A stretch of DNA of 64,000 nt, taken from positions 1 through 64,000 of the forward strand of contig CAYMHU010000013.1 in assembly GCA_964390335.1 (NCBI GenBank), given 5' to 3'. The DNA comes from Granulosicoccus sp964390335. GTDB taxonomy: Bacteria > Pseudomonadota > Gammaproteobacteria > Granulosicoccales > Granulosicoccaceae. Positions 53,033 through 60,933 of the stretch are shown piece after piece. The stretch's first letter is position 1, and every line of letters starts with the position of its first letter. Made by a program: the position numbers and the translations under genes. Under the pieces are notes generated by a model. It was not told where the DNA came from. It was given only the letters and a program-made list of their open reading frames with translations, and did not search any database.

Positions 53033-54391
53033 TTAAATAACGCTTAAGCCTTTCTTGCCAACACCCAGTCTGCCGTGCTTAACGACACCGCGTCTTATGG
53101 ATGCGGTTGGCGCAATCTGAAATAAATCTCCGTCTTTTCCACACAGCTGTTTAGCGATACCGTGTGCTTTAGCAACGCTCAACTGGGCTTGCATATGATG
53201 CGTTTCTCCATGCACTGGAATGAGTAAATCGGGCTTAATAAAACGGTATAGTTGTTTTAGTTCGTCCACCGATGGATGGCCGGATGCATGTATTTGTAAG
53301 TGTGTGGTCTCTGGTGTAATCACTTGAACGCCCAGCGACTTTAATCTATCGATGAGCGCATCGATTTGCGCTTCGTTGCCGGGTATTGCGCGCGCGCTGA
53401 ATATAACCGTGTCTCCGGCCTGCAAAGACAGATTCTTAAACGTGTCGTAGCTGAGTCGATTTAATGCCGTGCGCGGTTCGGCTTGACTGCCGGTTGCTAC
53501 CAGCAGCAGCGTATGCTTGGGTAAATAACCCAGGTGTTGCGCATCGACCAAGGTTTCTGAGTGTTCCCATAAGCCGACAGTGCGTGCTGCAGACACTGTG
53601 TTTATTAGTGATCGTCCTAGCAGGCCTAAATGGCGTTGGGTTTGGGTTGCGATTTTGGCAAGCGTATTGAGACGGGCGATGTTACTGCCAAAACAAGCAA
53701 CAACAACCCGGCCCTGGGCCTGTTCTATGGTGTTCAATAAGCCTGAGTACAGGTCTCCCTCAGAAATTGAGTGACCAGCGCGGTCTGCGCAAGTTGAATC
53801 ACATACCATTGCATTGATGCCCGTGTCACCAATTGCCTGATAGTGCTTGGCGCTATAGTGGTGGCCTACTTGCGGTTGGCTGTCGAGCTTCCAGTCGGCC
53901 GTATGAAAAGCACTACCGGCAGCGGTACGCACCACCAAGCCACACGGGTCGGGGATAGAATGCGTGTGCGCGACCCATTCGATGTCGAAGCACCCGATGT
54001 CGAAACGATCCCCTGGCTCCACAATGCGGATGGGAACTTTGCGCTCCAGATTGTGTTCAATGAGTTTGCGTCGTAGCATTTCGGCAGTAAACGCGGTAGC
54101 GTACACTGGGCATTGCAATCTAGGCCACAAATGCGGAACGGCACCAATGTGATCTTCATGCGCATGCGATAATACCAATCCCTGTAATTGCTGAACTCGC
54201 TCTACAATGAACACTGGATCGGGCATTTGCACATGAAAGCCGCTGTTGTTGGTACCATCGGTATCACGAAAAGTAACACCACAGTCAACCATCAGCCATT
54301 GGTCATCATGGCCATACAGGTTCATGTTCATGCCAATTTCACCGCAACCGCCCAAGGGGACGAACCAAAAGTCGTGTCGATCAGGTGTCAT
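53033..54391 (-). CDS. RNase J-family metallo-beta-lactamase ribonuclease
   Basis: A 452-residue protein with an FVPLGGCGEIGMNMNLYGH N-terminus, the zinc motif SHAHEDHIG, a beta-CASP domain (AGHSISEGDLYSG) and a motif-C-like segment HASGHPSVDEL plus LLIPVHGETHHM. RNase J processes mRNA and rRNA with endo- and 5'-exonuclease activity. The usual C-terminal domain is missing or short (full-length RNase J is about 550 residues). The gene is divergent from the CNNM-type gene. The exact RNA substrates are not known. Confidence 0.82.
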   Translation of the reverse strand: MTPDRHDFWFVPLGGCGEIGMNMNLYGHDDQWLMVDCGVTFRDTDGTNNSGFHVQMPDPVFIVERVQQLQGLVLSHAHEDHIGAVPHLWPRLQCPVYATAFTAEMLRRKLIEHNLERKVPIRIVEPGDRFDIGCFDIEWVAHTHSIPDPCGLVVRTAAGSAFHTADWKLDSQPQVGHHYSAKHYQAIGDTGINAMVCDSTCADRAGHSISEGDLYSGLLNTIEQAQGRVVVACFGSNIARLNTLAKIATQTQRHLGLLGRSLINTVSAARTVGLWEHSETLVDAQHLGYLPKHTLLLVATGSQAEPRTALNRLSYDTFKNLSLQAGDTVIFSARAIPGNEAQIDALIDRLKSLGVQVITPETTHLQIHASGHPSVDELKQLYRFIKPDLLIPVHGETHHMQAQLSVAKAHGIAKQLCGKDGDLFQIAPTASIRRGVVKHGRLGVGKKGLSVI

Positions 54392-54480
54392 AGAATGTTG
54401 CTGTATTATTGTGGGACCAACAAGGAACGCGAAAAACCGCTATAACAGGTACTAGAAACTTAGCGCAGCCTATTATTATT

Positions 54481-55581
54481 ATGTATACATTGCTCATTAT
54501 ATTCTTTTTGGTTTCCATCATTTTCTCTTTTTTGTGTTCCATCTGGGAAGCTGTGCTGCTCAGTATTACCCCATCTTTTGCTGCAATAAAACGTCAGGAG
54601 GGCGGGGAAGTTGGTCGAACACTGGATGAATTCAAAGCGAATATTGATCGTCCGCTAGCTGCCATCCTAACGTTAAACACCATTGCACATACGGTGGGCG
54701 CTATTGGTGTTGGCGCGCAGGCAACATCTATCTGGGGGGCGTCAATTATCTCGACGGCCGTTGTGCCGGTAGTTGTCACACTGGCCATATTAATTTTATC
54801 TGAAATTATTCCGAAAACGATAGGCGCAAATTACTGGCGCGAACTGGCCTCGTTTACCGTTGTGTCCTTGAAATTCATTCTGAAAGTCCTGGCCCCGTTG
54901 GTGTTCATCAGCCAGCTCATCACAAAAGCCTTGAAGAAAGATAAACAGGCCAGTGTGTTCAGTCGAGCCGATTTCACCGCCATGGCCGAACTTGGTAGTC
55001 AGGAAGGTGTGTTTGATGAAGGTGAATCGGAGTTACTAAAGAGTTTCTTAAGGTTCGATTCAATTCTGGCAAAAGATGTTATGACACCGCGCACCGTTGT
55101 GGTCGCAGCAGATGAGAAAACGCCTATCCTCGATTTTCATAGAGCACACCCCAATCTCAGATTTTCTCGTATTCCGGTTTATGCGGATTCATTAGACGTG
55201 GTTACCGGTTATGTGCTTAAAGATCAGATGCTAAACCGTTTGGTAGACCAGCTTGCAGCCTCAGGCGGTCAGACAACGAGTCAATCCCAAATGCAATCTC
55301 TGCGCCGAGATATTATCGTTGTACACGAGCAGGAACCGATACCTCAATTGTTTAATGACTTGCGTGAAAAGCGGGAACATATCGCACTGGTCGTCGATGA
55401 GTTTGGTGGCATGGCAGGCATTGTCACGCTTGAAGATGTGCTCGAAACACTGCTAGGCATGGAGATTGTGGATGAATCTGACAAAACGGTTGATATGCAA
55501 GCACTGGCTCGCAAACAATGGGAACAAAGAGCCGAACGTATGGGTCTATCGGTAATTAGCCAAAATAAAGATACCGAATAA
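54481..55581 (+). CDS. CNNM/HlyC/CorC-family membrane protein with CBS pair
   Basis: A 366-residue membrane protein. The N-terminal DUF21/CNNM part (1-190) has four helices (LLIIFFLVSIIFSFL at the start) and the GEIIPKTIG-like LSEIIPKTIG motif; then a CBS-domain pair (VMTPRTVVVAADEKTPI and VVDEFGGMAGIVTLEDVLE). Such proteins are linked to magnesium export or cobalt resistance in some bacteria. The CorC_HlyC C-terminal domain seen in longer members is missing. Start ATG 54481 gives the first helix directly. A rhodanese gene follows after 26 bases. Confidence 0.85.
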   Translation: MYTLLIIFFLVSIIFSFLCSIWEAVLLSITPSFAAIKRQEGGEVGRTLDEFKANIDRPLAAILTLNTIAHTVGAIGVGAQATSIWGASIISTAVVPVVVTLAILILSEIIPKTIGANYWRELASFTVVSLKFILKVLAPLVFISQLITKALKKDKQASVFSRADFTAMAELGSQEGVFDEGESELLKSFLRFDSILAKDVMTPRTVVVAADEKTPILDFHRAHPNLRFSRIPVYADSLDVVTGYVLKDQMLNRLVDQLAASGGQTTSQSQMQSLRRDIIVVHEQEPIPQLFNDLREKREHIALVVDEFGGMAGIVTLEDVLETLLGMEIVDESDKTVDMQALARKQWEQRAERMGLSVISQNKDTE

Positions 55582-55607
55582 CCAACAAGCGGGAAACTGA
55601 TATTGTC

Positions 55608-56060
55608 ATGCTGTTCAGACCAAATTGTGTAAAAACCATTATTTTAAAAACTAAAATAGCCCTGTTAGCTTCCTTATTGCTGTGCGTAAGCAACGTCTTT
55701 GCCGATGTGGTCGAAGTTGACAACGCAGCGTTGAAATCGCTGATCGAACAGGGTGTGCCGGTGGTGGACGTACGCCGGGGCGACGAATGGCAAAAAAACG
55801 GAGTTATTGAAGGCGCGCATTTACTGACTTTCTTTGATAAACGAGGACGTTACGATGCGAAGAAATGGCTGCAGGACCTGGAGAAAATAACGGCTTCAAA
55901 CCAGCCGTTCGTATTGATTTGCGAGCACGGTGTACGCAGTAAAACTATTTCTAATCTGCTGGATAAACGACTGGGCTACACGCAGGTGCATAATGTGACA
56001 GACGGTATGCATAGCTGGGTAAAGGCGGGTGAGCCTGTGGTTAAACCAGAGGCAAAATAA
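55608..56060 (+). CDS. Periplasmic rhodanese-domain protein
   Basis: A 150-residue exported protein with a signal peptide (about 1-32, ending VFADVV) and one rhodanese domain. The active-site loop is CEHGVRS with Cys about residue 105. It probably moves sulfur or acts on a thiol in the periplasm. It follows the CNNM-type gene by 26 bases, and a strong terminator overlaps its stop. Confidence 0.85.
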   Translation: MLFRPNCVKTIILKTKIALLASLLLCVSNVFADVVEVDNAALKSLIEQGVPVVDVRRGDEWQKNGVIEGAHLLTFFDKRGRYDAKKWLQDLEKITASNQPFVLICEHGVRSKTISNLLDKRLGYTQVHNVTDGMHSWVKAGEPVVKPEAK

Positions 56061-56082
56061 AACCGGGTTTCCCCGGTTTTAT
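56057..56082. terminator. Bidirectional rho-independent terminator
   Basis: ATAAAACCGGG (56057-56067) and CCCGGTTTTAT (56072-56082) form an 11-bp stem with a four-base loop, having A on one side and T on the other. It serves the rhodanese gene and the converging HiPIP gene. Confidence 0.85.
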
Positions 56083-56118
56083 TCGTTCTTTCAAATACAA
56101 CAGTAATCTAACCGCTTT

Positions 56119-56418
56119 TTAGGATGGCTTTGCTGTCCAAGCCTTACACCAACCTTTGGCCGCAACTTCTTTGCTTGGAAACAGTGGGCATGGGCCAGAA
56201 TCTGATTCTGAGTCTGCTTGGTACAAAGCGCATTTGTTGCATGTTTTTGTCTTGTCGGTCGACATGGCAACGTAATCCCAGTTCTTTGCTTCTGGTGAAG
56301 ACTCATCAACCATGGTTGCCGCATGGCTTGGAAGTGAGCCAATCACAGCGCTTACCGGTATAGCAACAGAAGTTGCACCCATAAGTTTGATGAGTTGACG
56401 ACGGTTTTTATCAGTCAT
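56119..56418 (-). CDS. High-potential iron-sulfur protein (HiPIP), Tat-exported
   Basis: A 99-residue electron carrier. The N-terminus has a twin-arginine-type signal (NRRQLIKLMGATSVAIP, then a hydrophobic segment up to SHAA). The mature part has the four cluster cysteines in CNKCALY, PCPLFPSKEV and GWCKAW, the HiPIP spacing. In the periplasm it could pass electrons to a terminal oxidase or reaction-centre-type partner, but no such partner is next to it. An ATTCTT-like ribosome-binding site is weak; GGAGACC lies just upstream on its strand. Confidence 0.93.
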   Translation of the reverse strand: MTDKNRRQLIKLMGATSVAIPVSAVIGSLPSHAATMVDESSPEAKNWDYVAMSTDKTKTCNKCALYQADSESDSGPCPLFPSKEVAAKGWCKAWTAKPS

Positions 56419-56702
56419 GCTGATGGTCTCCTAAAGAATTAAATCGGGTTGTTGGTGTGCGTATAAAACCTTATGACATCTACGGTTATCGGATGTTCCG
56501 TGTCTGAATGTTAATTATGGTGCAACATTGTGAGGGCTTTCACAACCTAGCTGGCTGACTTGAGTGTTGATAATGGCCGGCGGACTGCGGCAACGTGCTG
56601 ATATTATTGGATAATCTGAAGGAATCGCGTAGAGTTAGTCCGCAGCGGAGCGTGCAGCATACCAAAGCGCCGTCGTTGCGGCCTTGTAGCTGGCCGCAAC
56701 AA
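56419..56702. other. Gap without a recognised gene
   Basis: Bases upstream of the HiPIP gene that should hold its promoter, plus sequence after the coiled-coil gene end. No RNA gene was recognised. The tandem repeat that follows at 56703-56742 lies against the stop of the next gene. Confidence 0.35.
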
Positions 56703-56742
56703 CACTCAAGTCCACCACTTAGCACTCAAGTCCACCACTTAG
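56703..56742. repeat. Perfect 20-bp tandem duplication
   Basis: CACTCAAGTCCACCACTTAG occurs twice without a gap (56703-56722 and 56723-56742), 3 bases from the stop of the coiled-coil membrane protein gene on the minus strand. Confidence 0.85.
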
Positions 56743-56745
56743 GGG

Positions 56746-58278
56746 TTAGTGGCGAGTTAGGCCTCGTTTACGCTCTTCCTCGGCCAACGCGCTAATCGCA
56801 TTGCGCGCAATCAGCACGGCTTTACGAGCCTTCTCCTGACTAGCCATACGAGCGTTCTGTTCGCGTTTGGCAATATCGCGTGTGGCTTGTTGAGCCTGAC
56901 TTGCTTTGCGCGCCAGCAATGCCGCTTTTTGGGCAACTGCTCGGGTGCGTAAAATTTCAACTCGTTGTGCAGCTAATTCCTTTCGTTCCTGTTCAAGCTT
57001 TAATGCGACCAATTCGTGTTGTCTGCGAGCTCGCTTTAGCAGCGCGGTTTGTACTTCAATAACAGATTCCGCAGCAGCTTGGGTTTCATCTTGAGATTGA
57101 ACCAAGGCCTGCTTTCTCTCAAGCATCTCTTGAGCACGTGATTCGGCCAGCTGCGCTGTGCTTGTTTGTAGTTGTGTTAGCTCGCGCAGATTTGTATCCA
57201 GCGTATCAATTTTAGATTGCAATTTTTCTGTGGAATCTTTAGATACTTTTAGTGCATCTTGCAGCGTTTCTGGAATCGCCGGTATATCGGTGTTAAGTTC
57301 TTCATCGGCTTCTGACATGTCATCAGAGGTAACGCTTTGTGTGTAGCTGTGCGAAGGACTATTGTAATCGCCGGTTATATCGTTACGGAATTCACTGACG
57401 CTTTGTTCAGCGACAACTTCTGCATCTTCAATAGCGGCTGTTTCGATACCGGATTCATCAGTAGAAGCCAATGGACTGTCTTTTGGCATCACTTCTTGCG
57501 TCAAATCAAGCTCGGTTTGAGTTTCTTGCCAACTATTGTCGCTGGGTAGAACGACGTCATCATTTAACTGCTTGCGAATGCTGTCCATTTCGGCAGCTTG
57601 TTCCGCCAAGTCGATTTCTTGTACTGGTTCTGCGGTAGCAGTCAGCTCTTCGCCTAAATTCTGTAATTCTTTGGTCACGTCTGTTGCAGTCGTTGTATTC
57701 GCCAATTCGGCTTTGGCTTCATCGAGTGAATCTTGAATTGGCTCTGCAGTTTGGCTGGCTGCCGTCATAGTCTCTGACAGCTCATTTTGCATAGCATCGC
57801 TTACGGTGCTCTCATTGATTGCATTGGTAGACTTATCAACGGTTACTGCATTGTGCTGTGACTCGGTGCGTTGTGTTTGAATCGCCTGCAATTGATTAGG
57901 TGCAGCGGTGTCTTGATACGATTGACGTTGTACTGTGTTCGTGTTTATGTGACCAGCACCCGGACGATAATGTGGTTCTTCGCCACGCGTTCTGAATGAC
58001 TTGACAATCGTGTCGAACAGCATAATGATAAATAAACCCAACGCAGAAAATAAAAACGATTGGGTTAGTAACGATAAGTTGAACGGTAACGACGGAATAA
58101 ACCGGCTAAAAGGGGATAATGCAATCACCAGCATCGTCGCAATACCGATTGGCCAATGCCGCACTGACTTTATGTAAGGGTTGCGACGTTTTGATGCTCG
58201 GCGAAAACGACCGGCAACGAACAGCCCGGCAAGAATGCCGAGAACCAGCATCAAAAAGTGAATTTCGTAGATGTTCAT
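56746..58278 (-). CDS. Membrane-anchored coiled-coil protein, unknown function
   Basis: A 510-residue protein starting at ATG 58278 with GAGG upstream. About three transmembrane helices lie in the first 100 residues. A long acidic, Thr/Ser/Ala-rich and probably disordered region follows (about 105-350), and then a long coiled coil (about 350-500) with many Ala, Arg, Gln and Glu, ending ALAEEERKRGLTRH. No enzyme motif is seen. A topology of inner-membrane anchor plus cytoplasmic tether is inferred. The sequence family was not recognised. Confidence 0.7.
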   Translation of the reverse strand: MNIYEIHFLMLVLGILAGLFVAGRFRRASKRRNPYIKSVRHWPIGIATMLVIALSPFSRFIPSLPFNLSLLTQSFLFSALGLFIIMLFDTIVKSFRTRGEEPHYRPGAGHINTNTVQRQSYQDTAAPNQLQAIQTQRTESQHNAVTVDKSTNAINESTVSDAMQNELSETMTAASQTAEPIQDSLDEAKAELANTTTATDVTKELQNLGEELTATAEPVQEIDLAEQAAEMDSIRKQLNDDVVLPSDNSWQETQTELDLTQEVMPKDSPLASTDESGIETAAIEDAEVVAEQSVSEFRNDITGDYNSPSHSYTQSVTSDDMSEADEELNTDIPAIPETLQDALKVSKDSTEKLQSKIDTLDTNLRELTQLQTSTAQLAESRAQEMLERKQALVQSQDETQAAAESVIEVQTALLKRARRQHELVALKLEQERKELAAQRVEILRTRAVAQKAALLARKASQAQQATRDIAKREQNARMASQEKARKAVLIARNAISALAEEERKRGLTRH

Positions 58279-58485
58279 TCTTATTATTATCCTCAAACTC
58301 AGCGGAGTAATTCCGGTTTATGAGGAGGATTGTAAAACAGTCTGATTGGCTAGCCGTGCGGAACAACGCAAATTAAACGTAAGACTTTGGTCACAAATTG
58401 TCTGAATGTGCAGGTTATTTGACCTGCGCCACAGTTTGAATCCGCAAATTTTGCAGATGGGTGGGGTAAGTGGTTCTGGCTTTAG

Positions 58486-58641
58486 TTACGCAGCAACCAG
58501 TCGATCGTATTTGTCCTGATAAAAACGAATCAGCATCAAGTGCTTACGTAAAGCTTCAGGGCTTCGGTGAGCTTTCACTGCTGGCAAAGCTTTTAGCAGT
58601 TCATGCAAGGTACGGCGCACGTTGATCAGGTTATTTTTCAT
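58486..58641 (-). CDS. Small helical protein, 51 residues, unknown
   Basis: A minus-strand frame from ATG 58641 to TAA 58486, with AGGA 11 bases before the start. The product is basic and helix-like (MKNNLINVRRTLHELLKALP at the start, then a RFYQDKYDRLVAA end). It is too short for a strong claim. It lies in the roughly 650-base space between the coiled-coil gene and the surface-protein gene; nothing else there was recognised. Confidence 0.45.
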   Translation of the reverse strand: MKNNLINVRRTLHELLKALPAVKAHRSPEALRKHLMLIRFYQDKYDRLVAA

Positions 58642-58923
58642 GCTTTATATTTCCTATGCGTTGTAACAGCGAACGTAAACATCGATCGGTCACTGCGAGA
58701 TTTTCGTCACATCTTGCTCTTTGTATATAGTCCCTTTTCTTAATTTTTCCACGTAATCCGTTTATTACAGCCAGATTATGCGAATTTATTACCCCAATTT
58801 GTATGACATATTGGAATAGCGACTGTGCCACTGCACGTAAGTCGCATTAAAGCCTGTGGTTATGCCTGCAAATGCCGCTAATAGTCCTGAAAGTTACTGT
58901 CGTGAAAGTCAGGGATATTGGGG

Positions 58924-60663
58924 ATGAAATACGTGAATTGGCGGTTGTGTAGCCTGTGGTTTACAGCAGGTGTTATGGGTTTGTTGGGCTCGCACGCCTC
59001 GCATGCGCAAACAGTCATCGAATCAGATTACATCTATATAGGCGTTGAAGCCGAAGATGCTGAATATAAAAACGAGCGCTGGGTATTGACCGAACCCGGT
59101 ACGCCTACATTGGAAAATGATCCCGACGGTAATCATTCTGATCAAGCCAGTGGGTCCAAATACCTGGAATTGTTACCTGACATCCGTGTGACCCATGACG
59201 ACCCCATGGGTCCACCCACTGCATATTGGGGACAAGCGGGTACCGGTCCCGATGCAGATTATGTTGTTAACTTCCCTGAAGCCGGGCGCTACTACGTGCA
59301 TGCTCGCGCGTATTCAACCGGAACAGAAGATAACGGCATTCACTTTGGTATCAATGGCACCTGGCCGGTATCAAGTAGAAAGATGCAGTTCTGTAGTGCC
59401 GGTAAACGTGCATGGTGGTGGTCCAGTGCTCAGCGTGATGCTGGTGGTAATGGCGCTTGCGGTACAGAGAAAACAATCTGGCTTGACATTGAAGAGCCAG
59501 GCGAACACACCGTGTCAATCAGTGCTCGAGAGGATGGTTTTGAGCTTGATCGATTTGTGCTGTTAAAAGATCTAAGCAATAACACGCGAATTTGTTCGCC
59601 GGTTAATGTGTATGGTGTGAATTGTCGGAACGGCAGTATTGGTAGTGCCGATGAAATTGTAGACATGCAAGTACGCTTACGCACCGAATTGCCAAACGCT
59701 GGTGATACAGAGCAGCCTGATCAATTGGAAGTCGAGCAGGGCAGTACGCTTATTCTGAGTGCACAACTTGAAAACCTTGATGCGTTTGATACAGCCAATG
59801 ATGTGGTGTTTACGTTAAGCCCCGTTGCAGGTGAATGGGAGGTTATCGACATGGATGATCGATGTACAGCTGTTGGAGATGAGTACGAATGTAGCTTGGA
59901 TAACTTGCATCCCACTGCACCAGATGAATATGCCGCGTTTGTTTTTACATTATCGCCTTTGGTTGCGGGTGAATTACGCATCGATGGATCGGTACTAGCA
60001 ACTGAAGTTGAAGAGATCACGTCTAATAATGCGGCAGCAACTATCGTCAGCGTTCTACCATACGAAGAACCCACTACCGATTTGAAATTGGATTTACTGG
60101 TTTCGCACGAATTAAAACGACCAGGTGAAGCCATCGTGTTTGATTTGCTGGTTAAAAATCTAGGTGAGATCGATGCGCAAGCGGTAGAAGCAAGAATCGA
60201 TTTTCCAGCTGGTATGAAGATCAATGAAAGTGAATTACCGGTGCAATGTCTGTCTGCCGATGTCTTGATTTGCAGTGTTGATGACTTATCGGCAGGTGCT
60301 GAATTAGCCATCCCTGTAGAGGTTGAGGCCGAAACCGCTGGAGTCTATATTGTACCGGCCAGCGTTATTGCGGACAACGACAACAATTCAGCAAATAATC
60401 TGGATTCAAATGCTGTGGTGATTGCCGAGCCTGAAATGGAAACTGATGTTACTGGCGGTACAGATGCTGGAAATTCAGACGCTGGCCAAGCCGACGGCGG
60501 CAATACATCTGCGGGTACCACGGGTGGTGCGAGTGACGCTGGGGATTTATCAGATACAGGTTCAATCGCAGCTTGGTGTTTGCTGGCGCTTATGCTCGTA
60601 GGATTAACCCGCCTGTATGGGTGGCATCAACGACAGCGTATCGTTGTCCGCCAACAAGGTTGA
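58924..60663 (+). CDS. Surface protein with C-terminal membrane anchor
   Basis: A 579-residue exported protein starting at ATG 58924 (an earlier TTG is two codons upstream). It has a signal peptide (to about SHAQ), a carbohydrate-binding-like beta-sandwich (about 30-215; VEAEDAEY, GRYYVHARAYS, DGFELDRFVLLKD), two DUF11-like domains (about 235-370 and 380-500; FTLSPVAGEWEV and VSHELKRPGEAIVFDLLVKN), a Gly/Asp/Ala-rich linker, and a final helix plus basic tail (GSIAAWCLLALMLVGL then HQRQR). This end looks like a sorting signal of the GlyGly-CTERM type. It converges on and overlaps the MoaD-like gene by 60 bases. Confidence 0.75.
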   Translation: MKYVNWRLCSLWFTAGVMGLLGSHASHAQTVIESDYIYIGVEAEDAEYKNERWVLTEPGTPTLENDPDGNHSDQASGSKYLELLPDIRVTHDDPMGPPTAYWGQAGTGPDADYVVNFPEAGRYYVHARAYSTGTEDNGIHFGINGTWPVSSRKMQFCSAGKRAWWWSSAQRDAGGNGACGTEKTIWLDIEEPGEHTVSISAREDGFELDRFVLLKDLSNNTRICSPVNVYGVNCRNGSIGSADEIVDMQVRLRTELPNAGDTEQPDQLEVEQGSTLILSAQLENLDAFDTANDVVFTLSPVAGEWEVIDMDDRCTAVGDEYECSLDNLHPTAPDEYAAFVFTLSPLVAGELRIDGSVLATEVEEITSNNAAATIVSVLPYEEPTTDLKLDLLVSHELKRPGEAIVFDLLVKNLGEIDAQAVEARIDFPAGMKINESELPVQCLSADVLICSVDDLSAGAELAIPVEVEAETAGVYIVPASVIADNDNNSANNLDSNAVVIAEPEMETDVTGGTDAGNSDAGQADGGNTSAGTTGGASDAGDLSDTGSIAAWCLLALMLVGLTRLYGWHQRQRIVVRQQG

Positions 60664-60867
60664 TTGGTAATCTGGTCGAGCGACCATTGCATCATTTAGG
60701 ATAATCATCAATGGTTGTTCATCCGGTATCCCGAGGGTAAGCAACAACTGTTGCACGCTGCAGGCCGCGTCGCACTGTATCGCTGCATTATTGGCTGATG
60801 CGGTTTCCGGCAAGTACTGAACCATTGCGCCACCGGCTTTGATGTTAACCGTGATTACATTGCTCAT
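60604..60867 (-). CDS. MoaD/ThiS-like sulfur-carrier protein, AOR-linked
   Basis: An 87-residue ubiquitin-like protein with ITVNIKAGGAMVQYLPE and LLTLGIPDEQPLMIILND and a LADNDTLSLMPPI segment close to the end. MoaD-type carriers end in Gly-Gly and carry a thiocarboxylate; here the last two residues are Ala-Gly. It follows the aldehyde ferredoxin oxidoreductase gene by 66 bases and may make its pterin cofactor. The last 60 bases overlap the converging surface-protein gene. Confidence 0.75.
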   Translation of the reverse strand: MSNVITVNIKAGGAMVQYLPETASANNAAIQCDAACSVQQLLLTLGIPDEQPLMIILNDAMVARPDYQSTLLADNDTLSLMPPIQAG

Positions 60868-60933
60868 TGTGATTGTTCGCCAATGTGTATGCGCAGTTTA
60901 CTCAGCATGAACTCAGTATGACTCAGCGTGTAG

